64,000 bases of DNA. Source: Nitrosomonas ureae. GTDB lineage: Bacteria; Pseudomonadota; Gammaproteobacteria; Burkholderiales; Nitrosomonadaceae. The number at the start of each line of letters is the position of its first letter. Positions within the stretch are counted from its first letter, which is position 1. Shown piece by piece: positions 16,422 through 24,709 of this stretch. The position numbers were made by a program, and so were the translations under genes. The stretch lies in NCBI RefSeq assembly GCF_001455205.1, contig NZ_CP013341.1:1984001-2048000 (forward strand). Direction: 5' to 3'. The notes under the pieces were generated by a model. That model made no database searches, had not been told where the DNA came from, and saw nothing but the letters and a program-made list of their open reading frames with translations.

Positions 16422-17924
16422 ATGGCTTATACATCTTTACCTATAGAAAAAGTTCGAGAATTACTTCGGATGAAATTCGAGGAAAATTTGCCTCACCGAG
16501 CTATTGGACGACAATTGGGAATCGGGCATGTATCGGTATGTTATCTCTCAAAGAAATTTATAGCATCGGGTCAGATTTGGCCGACTCAGTTAACCAATGA
16601 CGAACTTCAATTACTATTCTATCGAGAAAAAATAATCTCGAAGCCAGTTCGGGCATTGCCTGATTTTGATGAAGTAAAGCTTAAGTTAGATAATGGCATT
16701 TCGTTGCGCAAAATCTGGAAGTCATATCATTTACAGTATCCCGAAGGATATGGTCGCAGCCGATTCCACGAACTGTATCGGTTGTGGCTAGTAAATAGAC
16801 TTGATTTGAGTACTCAATTACAAGTGGTCTCGAATCCAAATACTTCTACAGAATTCAAGCATGCATTAAAGAATCAAACAGTAAATTCAAAAAACAGTGA
16901 TATGACAGAAAACATAGGCGAAGCATTAAGAAATGCTGAAGGCGATTGGTATAGTCAAGTACACGAAAAAACCGTAATTACTTTAGCGGGACATGGTGCT
17001 CGTTTAACAGTGGAGAGAGATGAGCTTGCAATAAATCCAGGCACATCCGCATCCACAGTTAAAGATAAGGCAAAAACACTTGCTCGAGGAGTGCATGGGA
17101 TAAAAGCAATTGTGATTGTTGGTTACGCAGGCTATATCACATTAGATGCCATTGAATGGTTAGCTCAACAAAATGTAGCTCTTTATACAATAGATTTGGT
17201 TGGGGATCTATGTTTGAATTTAGTCCCTGCCATTTCTCCACACCGGCCATTCCAGCGCAGAGCACAATATACTGCTAATTCGTTTTTAATCGCTCGCAGC
17301 ATAGTCATCGAAAAACTAAACGAAGCTTCACGAGTAAAGCCAGAAGTAACACTCCTTTACCGACGCATTCAGAATGATATTTCTAGAATGAATAGCTTGG
17401 AAATGCTTCGCTTGGCTGAAGGGCGAGCAGCTCAGTTGTATTGGAATCAATGGAATTTTGAATTGGCACATTATAAAGATTTGCCGGAGCATTGGAGGAA
17501 ATATTCGAATCGAACTTCACCGCTCACCGGATCAGGGCGCAAGGCCGTTCATCCTGTTAATGCAATGCTCAATTATGGCTACACAATACTGGCTGGACGT
17601 TTAGAGCGTGCATTAGTATATGAAGGCTACGATCCGGCAGCGGGTGCCTTGCATGCATACTTGGATGGACGGCCAAGTTTGGCTTGGGATTTGATTGAAT
17701 TGTTGCGCCCAACCGTAGATGAGCAATTAATCGGTTGGATACAAACGCAGAAATGGAGAAAACGAGATTTTGAAGTAAATGACGAGGGAAAAGTTTATCT
17801 TAGGCAGCAGCTTGCACGAGTTGTCATTCAGAAAAGCTGGATTCCGGATGTTAAGATTAAGCAGGCTATTAAATGGTATGGGGGAAAGTTAGTAGGCCGA
17901 AAGGAAAAGTTTAAGGTGGGTTAA
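16422..17924 (+). CDS. cas1: Casposase: Cas1 integrase with an IstA-like N-terminal region
   Basis: The protein has 500 residues from the ATG at 16422, chosen for the GAGGG site six bases upstream. Residues about 175-490 are Cas1: LAEGRAAQLYW (E333), HPVNAMLNYGYTIL, YDPAAGALHAYLDGR (H411) and SLAWDLIELLRP (D423, E426), the full metal-binding set. Residues about 5-135 instead resemble the DNA-binding half of IS21 IstA: an HTH (HRAIGRQLGIGHVSVCYL) with SGQIWP, and a second helical unit ending YPEGYGRSRFHELYRLW. The enzyme should cut the element ends and join them to target DNA with a 14-bp duplication. No cas2, effector genes or array are present, so CRISPR adaptation is excluded. Confidence 0.95.
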   Translation: MAYTSLPIEKVRELLRMKFEENLPHRAIGRQLGIGHVSVCYLSKKFIASGQIWPTQLTNDELQLLFYREKIISKPVRALPDFDEVKLKLDNGISLRKIWKSYHLQYPEGYGRSRFHELYRLWLVNRLDLSTQLQVVSNPNTSTEFKHALKNQTVNSKNSDMTENIGEALRNAEGDWYSQVHEKTVITLAGHGARLTVERDELAINPGTSASTVKDKAKTLARGVHGIKAIVIVGYAGYITLDAIEWLAQQNVALYTIDLVGDLCLNLVPAISPHRPFQRRAQYTANSFLIARSIVIEKLNEASRVKPEVTLLYRRIQNDISRMNSLEMLRLAEGRAAQLYWNQWNFELAHYKDLPEHWRKYSNRTSPLTGSGRKAVHPVNAMLNYGYTILAGRLERALVYEGYDPAAGALHAYLDGRPSLAWDLIELLRPTVDEQLIGWIQTQKWRKRDFEVNDEGKVYLRQQLARVVIQKSWIPDVKIKQAIKWYGGKLVGRKEKFKVG

Positions 17925-18129
17925 AGTTTTCTTAATATTAAACATAGTAGCAAAAAAAGATTTATGTGGCTTAGTAGGTTTACATTAATTCGGACGAATT
18001 TTGATTGTAAGAGACTGCGTTCGGGATCCGTAATAAATTAATTTGTGCAAAAGCATAGTAAAACTTGCGTGAGAATTTCAGGCTATAAGATTATAATTAT
18101 TATATTTAGAGCTTTTTGCATGGTCTTTA

Positions 18130-18855
18130 TTGGAATTTGACTTGACAACTGTAAGCCACGCACTGCGACAGCCGGTAAAAGATTTCCTTTGCACGCTTCA
18201 TGCAAAATTTAGCGATAATGTTCACTCTATACAAGCTGAAACATTACCTTTGCTAGATACGATTGATCTTAATTCTCGAATCATTTACGAGATAAGAACT
18301 ATCTTATCTAAAGATTATTGCGACAATGAAAGTCAAAAAAGAATTTGCAAAGAAATTCTGGAAGAGGTTTTTGGCGATTTTTCTTTAGCAATGTATCTAT
18401 GCGCTATTGGATTAATTGTGCCTGCTCGAATGTCTGTGCGCCGCGCATTTGAGCTTGGTTTGGCAACAGTTTACATGTGGGACCTGCCGCATGAGTATTG
18501 GGGCTGGCGCAACCGAGATCAGGATTTGAGTTTTTCAGCTATGGTAACCCATCTAAATTCTTTGGGATATCTTGATTACATCGGGCAATTGCAAGGAATA
18601 GAATCGGTACCTTCGATTTGCAATCAAGCAAAATTTCAAAGCCTTTATCGGGAGCTTAGCAATACGGTTCATGGGAAAATATCTGGACTCCCCCCTCTCT
18701 CGCCGGAAAGGTTTACACCGGACAAAAACGAGATTGAGAAGCACTTGAAACAAACAATAGAAGCGCAAAAATTTATTATTGGGCTATTGTTTGGTAGGTT
18801 TCAAAAAATGGAACCCCTGATAGAAGCTGCCTTCCCGCAAATTAAGAGAACTTAA
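18130..18855 (+). CDS. HEPN-like all-helical protein, casposon cargo
   Basis: The frame gives 241 residues from a TTG at 18130; no in-frame ATG lies near. The protein is predicted almost wholly helical and soluble. YRELSNTVHGK contains R174-x6-H181, which fits the Rx4-6H motif of HEPN ribonucleases, and similar segments occur in uncharacterised helical families such as DUF5677, so the assignment is tentative. It ends five bases before the ATPase gene and is clearly co-transcribed with it. A toxin-like nuclease controlled by a P-loop ATPase would be a reasonable conflict module. Confidence 0.5.
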   Translation: MEFDLTTVSHALRQPVKDFLCTLHAKFSDNVHSIQAETLPLLDTIDLNSRIIYEIRTILSKDYCDNESQKRICKEILEEVFGDFSLAMYLCAIGLIVPARMSVRRAFELGLATVYMWDLPHEYWGWRNRDQDLSFSAMVTHLNSLGYLDYIGQLQGIESVPSICNQAKFQSLYRELSNTVHGKISGLPPLSPERFTPDKNEIEKHLKQTIEAQKFIIGLLFGRFQKMEPLIEAAFPQIKRT

Positions 18856-18860
18856 AACAC

Positions 18861-20618
18861 ATGAATACCTTGACACAGCCTCATATCACTGGTGAAGATC
18901 TCTTGCAAACTGCTCGGTGTGAGGATTTACTATACGAACAGATTGCCCAAGTCTCCGTACTTGGTGACTTTGAGCGACGTATTATAGATGCATTAAAGGG
19001 GAACGGGGCGAATCTCCTTGAAGGAGCTCGTGGGGTGGGCAAATCCATGCTCCTCAGAATGGCTGAAATTGAATTGGATAACTCTTTCTCAATAGACAAA
19101 AAATTGGGTGTATATGTCAATTTCAAAACTAGTACATTGCTAGAGGGTGTGAAAGCTGATGAAAGGGATGCATTCCAGATTTGGGTAAATATCAAAATTC
19201 TCGAAGCCTTGCATGAAAAGATGTTAGCATTAAATCTTATTGCAAAGAGTGGCGAAGCGGATCCTTATCATCGGGTTTTTGGCATTTCTTCAGTACTTGA
19301 AACTAAAGTGATGCTGGAAGAAAAAATTCATCTGCTGCAAAAGCTCGCTTTCAGCAAAGTGAGCCAGGTGGATATCATCAACCAGATTGGGACCGATTTT
19401 CTTGCTAAAGCTCAGGACACCAGTTTCCTTGTAAATATTATTAAGGAGGTTGCTGAGCTATTCTCGCTGAATAAGATTTTGTTCTTTTTTGATGAAGCTG
19501 CACACACATTTATCCCGACTCAACAGAACATCTTCTTTGAAATATTCAAACTACTTCATGGTGGAAAAGTAGCTTGCAAAGCAGCCGTATATCCTACAGT
19601 AACCAACTATGGCCGTAACTTTGAGATTGGTCAAGACGCCATAGTGTTGCCAGTTGTTAGATTTGACCCAGGTGAATCCGGTCGCCGTGAAAATCGTGTG
19701 CATTTTCGCTCGATCCTTGAAAAGCGGCTGCCCAAAACCAGTTCCTTGCGGAAAAAGATTTTTACGAGGGGTGGAGAGCTTGATTTATGCATTGATTTAT
19801 CAAATGGGAACCCTCGAGCACTTCTCCATATCCTGAATAGTGCGCTTGCCAGCAATAGCTCCCTATCCGAAAGGACAGTTGGCCTAGCAGTTCAAAGCTA
19901 TGTTGATCAGGCACTTATTCCATATCATCAAAGCTTGTCAAAACGTCTTCCCAAGTACGCGTCACATATCCGCATTGGATTAGATTTACTCAGAGGCTAC
20001 ATAATCCCAGAAGTCAGATCCAAGAATCATCGAAAGACAAAAAGCAACTATCAATCGGCGTTTTTTACAGTGCAGCGAGATATGTCTCCAAATCTTAAAC
20101 TCGCTCTTGATATCCTTTGTTATTCAGGAATGGTGTCGCAACTCGGAACGGTTAAGATTGCTAGCGGCACTGGCCCGCGCTACATGATAAATTTAGCTCT
20201 TATGGCAACTGAGAAGGCTTTCGACACTTCTAAGACCGCGGATGCAATCTCACGACTAAGTGTGACGGATTACCGTGAATTCTCCTCATCGGACAGCCAA
20301 ATTCAGACATATTTATCGTCGCTTTTACTTACGAACGAAACATGCTCAGTTTGCTCCGCTCCACTACCGCAGAATGCTAAATTCTGTAGTGAATGCGGCA
20401 ACAAAGTTATAGCCACTTCAATTGTAAGTACACTACTGGAGGAATCTATAAGTGGTCTATCAGTTAGTGACCGATTAAAGGACCGCGTCCGACCGAGATT
20501 TCCGACCGTAGGTTCTATAGTGCAAGCTAAACGTAACGAGTTGATGGTAATTCCGTACATTAAGGATGTACGTTCAAGGATTATTAAAAATGCTGCGGAT
20601 GAATTTATTTCTGGATGA
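18861..20618 (+). CDS. P-loop ATPase with C-terminal zinc ribbon, casposon cargo
   Basis: The protein has 585 residues. Walker A is GARGVGKS (55-62) and Walker B is ILFFFDEA (D211, E212). A sensor-like segment (NGNPRALLHILNSAL, about 318-332) places it among Orc1/Cdc6- or STAND-like AAA ATPases. A CSVC and CSECG four-Cys zinc ribbon lies at about 494-515, followed by a basic tail. It is not a recognisable IstB, the ATPase partner of IstA. Its tight coupling with the HEPN-like gene suggests a two-gene cargo system, though a role in target choice for the casposase cannot be excluded. Confidence 0.72.
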   Translation: MNTLTQPHITGEDLLQTARCEDLLYEQIAQVSVLGDFERRIIDALKGNGANLLEGARGVGKSMLLRMAEIELDNSFSIDKKLGVYVNFKTSTLLEGVKADERDAFQIWVNIKILEALHEKMLALNLIAKSGEADPYHRVFGISSVLETKVMLEEKIHLLQKLAFSKVSQVDIINQIGTDFLAKAQDTSFLVNIIKEVAELFSLNKILFFFDEAAHTFIPTQQNIFFEIFKLLHGGKVACKAAVYPTVTNYGRNFEIGQDAIVLPVVRFDPGESGRRENRVHFRSILEKRLPKTSSLRKKIFTRGGELDLCIDLSNGNPRALLHILNSALASNSSLSERTVGLAVQSYVDQALIPYHQSLSKRLPKYASHIRIGLDLLRGYIIPEVRSKNHRKTKSNYQSAFFTVQRDMSPNLKLALDILCYSGMVSQLGTVKIASGTGPRYMINLALMATEKAFDTSKTADAISRLSVTDYREFSSSDSQIQTYLSSLLLTNETCSVCSAPLPQNAKFCSECGNKVIATSIVSTLLEESISGLSVSDRLKDRVRPRFPTVGSIVQAKRNELMVIPYIKDVRSRIIKNAADEFISG

Positions 20619-20851
20619 GAGGGAGCGACATTTCAGGTGATCTGCCATTCTGTAAAGGTTACAATCGGAATTGAAGCGCGTATGGCCGTAAAGATAAAAA
20701 ATTGATCGATGGGGAGGGCGGAAGCGACCGAGCTGGCTTCACATCAAATTATCAAGTCGATTTTTACCAGCTAAAAATCTATCTAAAATTCTTTCACACG
20801 AAATTTCTTGAGAGTTCATCCTTTTCCACGCAAGCTTATTATCTTTAAAGC
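20619..20851. other. Non-coding right subterminal region of the casposon
   Basis: I see no gene and no strong hairpin here. The region is AT-rich toward its end. A reading frame that starts inside (20808) is only an accidental join to the interrupted transposase beyond the inverted repeat. Confidence 0.6.
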
Positions 20852-20898
20852 TGTGACATTTTTTCCTGCCACATACTACCCCGGGTATATCTACCCCC
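20852..20898. repeat. Casposon right terminal inverted repeat
   Basis: This is the reverse complement of the left repeat, ending GGGTATATCTACCCCC at 20898. A perfect 14-bp copy of the target (20899-20912) follows directly. Confidence 0.93.
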
Positions 20899-20912
20899 GC
20901 CTGGTCAAGTTA
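20899..20912. repeat. Casposon target-site duplication, right copy
   Basis: GCCTGGTCAAGTTA is identical to 6794-6807. Removing the casposon and one copy restores an open transposase frame. Confidence 0.95.
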
Positions 20913-21092
20913 AGACGGCCATCCAGCAGAAAACGGCGTGCTGGTATCAGGCAGCAATTGCAGTTCCTGCAGCGGAATTTAAAGCATATTGAAGAAATGC
21001 TGACGGAATATCCACATGGCACGCCCATACCAATACCCAATGGGTTGTTACGCCGCTACTGGGTATTGCCCCATTTATACCAACAACAATAT
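20899..21092 (+). pseudogene. IS5/IS1182-like transposase, middle part
   Basis: After the right target duplication the frame continues with LRRPSSRKRRAGIRQQ, NLKHIEEMLTEYP and LLRRYWVLPHLYQQQY, the helical insertion of this transposase type. It is cut at 21092 by the IS5-family element. The next piece begins at 22375. Confidence 0.85.
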
Positions 21093-22374
21093 AAAGACCT
21101 CTGCACAACCGCAAGAATTTTGCTGTAGTGACAGAGAAAATTTTCCAAGTGACACTTGTTGCACGTCATTTTAATAGAAAGTGGAGTTTTTTCCTTTTTT
21201 TAGGTGAATTTTCCTCCTTATGTAATATTTGGACGGATCGCTCCCCTTAATGGTTGGTCTACGAAGATTTTGTTGGCTGCTTTCTTTAGATTCATGCAGA
21301 TACTTTTCAGTATGACTTGGGCGTTGACTTTCGTCGTACCGAAGTAGCTGGCGCGTCCCATTCTGAATAAGCGTTTGATTGTGCCGAAACACTGTTCGAC
21401 AATATAGCGTTTTTTACTGATCAATTGATTCGCCAGCTTCTGGCGTGACGAGAGGGGTTTATTCTTGTACGCGCGATGCATGATTGCGCTCTTGATCTTT
21501 TGCTTTCTTAGAAATTGCCGATTGGCATTGCTGGCGGATCCCTTGTCGGCATACACCCGATTCGCCTCGATATGCGCACCATCGATAGCGGCTTCGAAAT
21601 GCATCATTTCGCTCTGGTTGGCAGGGGCGGTGTGAACCCCGCGCACATAGCCGTCTTGTGCGTCCACCACCAGGTAACTGCGGTAGCCAAACTGCGACTT
21701 CCTGCCTTTCTTTAGCCAGGTCGCATCCGGATCCGCGCTTTGTTCTTCGATACAGTTGATTCCAGGTTGACTGCCATCTTCAAACTGAACAACCTTACCT
21801 TCTTCGGCATCCACTTCCAGTGTGATGGTCTTTTTAGGGCGTGCCGCTGACTCAATCAGCGTGGCATCAATGACCGCTCCTGTCGCACCCTTGATCATCA
21901 ATCCGTGGCATTGAAGCTGTTCATTAATAGAGGCCAGCAGATCATCTAGCCGGTCGTTGGTTATTAGCCGGTTACGGAACCGGCACAAAGTGGTTTCGTC
22001 CGGTATCGCATCCGACAAGGACAGTCCGCAAAATTGCAGAAAATCAATGCGTACACACAGTGCTTGCTCCAACGCAGCGTCCGATAAACTATGCCACTGA
22101 CCTAGCAGGATCGCTTTGAACATCAACAACCCATCAAACGGCTCTTGGCCTCCACCATGCGATAACTCGCGCTTGTATAAACCCGTAAGTTTCGGACGTA
22201 AGTCCTCCCACTCAATTAGGGCATCAATCTTCACCAGAACATTTTCTCGCTTCAATCGCTCTGCTAATTCCAGTGTTCCAAAACTCATCTGCATCTTTTG
22301 CTCCAACTGTCTTTTAACCCCCTCTATTTTAGTTGGTTATTGCACTGCCAGGCGAGGTTGTGCAGGAATCTTTG
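21093..22374 (-). mobile_element. IS5-family element
   Basis: Terminal repeats AAAGACCTCTGCACAACC (21093-21110) and, inverted, AAAGATTCCTGCACAACC (22357-22374) agree at 14 of 18 positions. One transposase is encoded on the minus strand. It is inserted in the transposase gene of the larger IS5/IS1182-like element. A target duplication is not clear. The same end sequence occurs alone at 4826-4840. Confidence 0.82.
21218..22306 (-). CDS. IS5-family transposase
   Basis: This 362-residue protein is intact. The N-terminal DUF772 domain (GGGQEPFDGLLMFKAILLGQ, SLSDAALEQALCVRIDF) is followed by a DDE core: GAVIDATLIES (first Asp), RVYADKGSASNANRQF (second Asp) and KKRYIVEQCFGTIKRLF (Glu). The start could also be Met5. 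It moves its own element by a DDE reaction. Because the frame is whole and both ends are present, this copy may still be active. Confidence 0.9.
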   Translation of the reverse strand: MEQKMQMSFGTLELAERLKRENVLVKIDALIEWEDLRPKLTGLYKRELSHGGGQEPFDGLLMFKAILLGQWHSLSDAALEQALCVRIDFLQFCGLSLSDAIPDETTLCRFRNRLITNDRLDDLLASINEQLQCHGLMIKGATGAVIDATLIESAARPKKTITLEVDAEEGKVVQFEDGSQPGINCIEEQSADPDATWLKKGRKSQFGYRSYLVVDAQDGYVRGVHTAPANQSEMMHFEAAIDGAHIEANRVYADKGSASNANRQFLRKQKIKSAIMHRAYKNKPLSSRQKLANQLISKKRYIVEQCFGTIKRLFRMGRASYFGTTKVNAQVILKSICMNLKKAANKIFVDQPLRGAIRPNIT

Positions 22375-23062
22375 AGATGTACAAAACCAACACCAGACGT
22401 TGTGATGATCGCATCGTCAGTATCAGTCAGCCGTATATTCGACCCATTATCAGGGGAAAGCCCGGCAAGACAGTGGAATTTGGCGCCAAATAAGCATGAG
22501 CTTGACAGGCAAAGGGTTGGCACATGTCGACAAGCTGCACTGGGACGCACAGCACGAAGGTCATGATCTTGAAGCGCAAGTTGAGGCCTACAAAAAACGT
22601 TACGGCTATTATCCCGAAGTCGTCATTGCTGACACGCTATATGGTTCACGTGATAATCGCAGCTACCTGGCACGCAATCATATCCGCTTCGCAGGCAAAC
22701 CACTGGGACGTCCACCAAAGATCACGCCTGAAAACAAAGATGAATTGATGCGCATGAAAGCACAACGTCGACCGGAATATCGCGAGCGCATTCCGATTGA
22801 AGGGAAGTTTGGCCAAGGAAAGTATGGATATCGACTCAACAATATCCGAGCCAAGCGGGCTGACACCTCTGTCGCATGGATCAATAGCATCTTCCTGGTC
22901 ATGAATCTGCTCATCTTGATGCGGGTTTTTATTTGCCTGAGGAATCTTGCTGCCAAAATAGCATCCTGGGTGACAAAAAAAAGCATGCCAAGAGAAATTC
23001 CGTTTGCGCGTGCCTGCCAATTCAGCTCAAACCGGAATTCTTACTTGGCAGCGCGTATCTGA
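22375..23062 (+). pseudogene. IS5/IS1182-like transposase, C-terminal part with a frameshift
   Basis: From 22375 the frame reads EMYKTNTRRCDDRIVSISQ and ends at a TAA (22491) after VEFGAK. A shift of one base puts it back on MSLTGKGLAHVDKLHWDA at 22496. One T seems lost in AAATAAGC, where AAATTAAGC would keep the frame. The rest shows VIADTLYGSRDNR (Asp), the IPIEGKFGQGKYGYRLN region (Glu) and a hydrophobic tail. The gene is thus broken three times. Confidence 0.85.
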
Positions 23063-24166
23063 TCGCTGTATTTCTGAGTAAGCTCTAAGTAAGCCAATGC
23101 TAACTAAAATAAAGATTACCCATAGTGCAGGATAGGCCCAGCGCCATTTCAGTTCAGGCATATACTCAAAATTCATGCCATAAATACCCGCAATAAAAGT
23201 CAATGGTATGAAAATAGTCGCGAAAATAGTCAAGATTTTTATTGTTTCATTCATTTTGTTACTAATGCTGGAGAGATAAATATCATGCATTGCTGAAATT
23301 CTTTCGCGATAGGATTCAAGTGAATCATTAACACGTAGCACATGGTCATAGACATCACCAAAATAACGCAATGTTTTTTCCTGCAATAACGGGGTATCAA
23401 TATGTTGAATTGCTGCCAATAATTCACGTAATGGTGAGATATTACGTTTCATTGAAATCAGGCTGCGGCGTATTTGTTGTATAGTTTGTAATATTTCTTT
23501 ATTAGAATTAAGCAAGATATTGTCTTCCAATGAATCAATGACATCATCCAAGCTATCTTCTACCACAAAATACTCATCAACGATGGTGTCAAGAATAACG
23601 TATGCCAGATAATCACTGCCTTTTAGCCGCAATCGACCACTGCGATTTTGCAGGTAATGGTAGACGGGATCAAATGTAGTATCAGACTTTTCTTTGAAAG
23701 TAATAACATAATTGGCTAATAACAAAATACTGATTTGCTCGTACTGTAGGCTGAAAATTTTGTTCTGATCAAGGCTGATGCCTTTGATGACTAGATACAG
23801 AAAATTTTCATATTCCTCTAGCTTGGGACTTTGGTGCGTACTTAAAATATCCTCTAGCACTAAAGGATGAATGTTCAATTGATGACCGATCCTTTCAACA
23901 ATATCAATATTGCTTAGCCCGTCTAAATTTACCCAAGTAATCAGTTCGTTATTTTGCAATGATTGCAGATCTGAAATTGATGAAATTTCATGATAAATAA
24001 GTGTCTCGACACTGTATTGTATTGCCGAGATTTTACATTCTGATTGATGTTTTGCTCCGATGTGTATCAATGTTCCGGCGGGAAGGCCGACTTTGTCGGC
24101 CGCTCTGCTTTGTAGAGCATGATCAGTTTGCCGATGCTGAGAATCTGAATAAAATTTTGTATGCAT
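23027..24166 (-). CDS. corA: CorA-type magnesium/cobalt transporter with an IS-derived tail
   Basis: The protein has 379 residues. A long N-terminal soluble alpha/beta domain is followed by helices and two C-terminal membrane segments, with the signature YGMNF before the last (GIYGMNFEYMPELKWRW). CorA forms a pentameric inner-membrane channel for Mg2+ or Co2+. The last native residues are about SIGLL (to about 359). The final 19 or so are encoded by the right end of the IS5/IS1182-like element, which replaced the usual short basic tail. Both membrane segments and the selectivity motif remain, so function is probably kept. Confidence 0.9.
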   Translation of the reverse strand: MHTKFYSDSQHRQTDHALQSRAADKVGLPAGTLIHIGAKHQSECKISAIQYSVETLIYHEISSISDLQSLQNNELITWVNLDGLSNIDIVERIGHQLNIHPLVLEDILSTHQSPKLEEYENFLYLVIKGISLDQNKIFSLQYEQISILLLANYVITFKEKSDTTFDPVYHYLQNRSGRLRLKGSDYLAYVILDTIVDEYFVVEDSLDDVIDSLEDNILLNSNKEILQTIQQIRRSLISMKRNISPLRELLAAIQHIDTPLLQEKTLRYFGDVYDHVLRVNDSLESYRERISAMHDIYLSSISNKMNETIKILTIFATIFIPLTFIAGIYGMNFEYMPELKWRWAYPALWVIFILVSIGLLRAYSEIQRSDTRCQVRIPV

Positions 24167-24323
24167 TAAGCTTGCCTAAGATAAAGGAGTTAGGCGTTTA
24201 TTTTAAGCATTCTGATTATTGTGTGGGGAGATGATTGGTAAGAAGTATGTTGAACAGAAAAATAAAAGATAAATCTGATCACTAGGAATAATCCCAAGAA
24301 GAGGGGAAATTGCGACTGAATGT

Positions 24324-24527
24324 TTAGAAAATTTGCTCGGATAAATCTGCTGTACAAGGGAGCCCGATTTTACTGGGTTGACTTGAGTTTTTGTCATTTT
24401 GAAGGGAACACCAGTCTTGCCATACTTTGCGAGCTTCTTCCACATCGCTGAATGTCCAGAGTACGACGCCATCTTCAGTCATCAGTGTGGCCATTTTATT
24501 TGGCCATTCTTTGATTAAGCAGTACAT
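24324..24527 (-). CDS. Small conserved-looking protein, unknown function
   Basis: The frame gives 67 residues from the ATG at 24527, chosen for the AAGGAGAAAAT site just upstream; the longer frame from 24569 lacks one. It begins MYCLIKEWPNKMATLMTEDG and has a mixed alpha/beta look (LWTFSDVEEARKVWQDWC). There is no signal peptide or membrane helix. I do not recognise the family. It stands alone between corA and the DUF2780 lipoprotein. Confidence 0.6.
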   Translation of the reverse strand: MYCLIKEWPNKMATLMTEDGVVLWTFSDVEEARKVWQDWCSLQNDKNSSQPSKIGLPCTADLSEQIF

Positions 24528-24709
24528 TATTTTCTCCTTGTTATTTATGATATGGAGGAGCATAACCAAAAAGTATGAAAATTTGATGACTGTATTATGA
24601 AGAATTTATGACAATGCATGTATTATGTGGCATTGAACGTCTATTGATGGCATGCTGTCTTTAAGATATTTGGTGAATGCTTAAATTTTCTATTTTGTAA
24701 GGAGTTGTC

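Larger units (their letters stand above)
6808..20898. mobile_element. Casposon, 14,091 bp, complete
   Basis: The element is bounded by 47-bp inverted repeats (6808-6854 and 20852-20898) and a perfect 14-bp target duplication. It encodes the casposon hallmarks: a Cas1 integrase (16422-17924), a family B DNA polymerase (10958-14440) and an HNH nuclease (14346-14765), with two DNA-binding proteins beside the divergent promoter region at 15476-15672. Cargo lies on both sides. The minus-strand arm ends with a RelA/SpoT-Nudix, membrane protein and Nudix module; the plus-strand arm ends with an HEPN-like protein and a P-loop ATPase. All core frames are intact and no CRISPR array is present. Mobility is therefore plausible. 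Confidence 0.95.
5955..23086 (+). mobile_element. IS5/IS1182-like element, interrupted by a casposon and an IS5
   Basis: The terminal repeat TTAGAGCTTACTCA is present at 5953-5966 and as its reverse complement at 23075-23088, with weaker similarity running on into the element. Removing the casposon with one target copy (14,105 bp) and the IS5 (1,282 bp) leaves about 1.75 kb, a normal size for one transposase. The transposase reads 6061-6807, 20913-21092 and 22375-23062. At the right end the element replaces the 3' end of corA. No clear target duplication is visible. Confidence 0.8.

Noticed and set aside
16422..17924. cas1 as evidence for a CRISPR-Cas locus
   Set aside because: There is no cas2, no effector gene and no repeat-spacer array anywhere in the window, while PolB, terminal repeats and a target duplication fit a casposon.
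18861..20618. ATPase as an IstB homologue partnering the IstA-like region
   Set aside because: It is more than twice the size of IstB, and its ribbon and flanking motifs do not match; the idea is kept only as a remote alternative.
20808..21128. Open frame crossing the casposon's right end
   Set aside because: It joins casposon non-coding sequence to the interrupted transposase and then to the IS5 end; it is a chance fusion.
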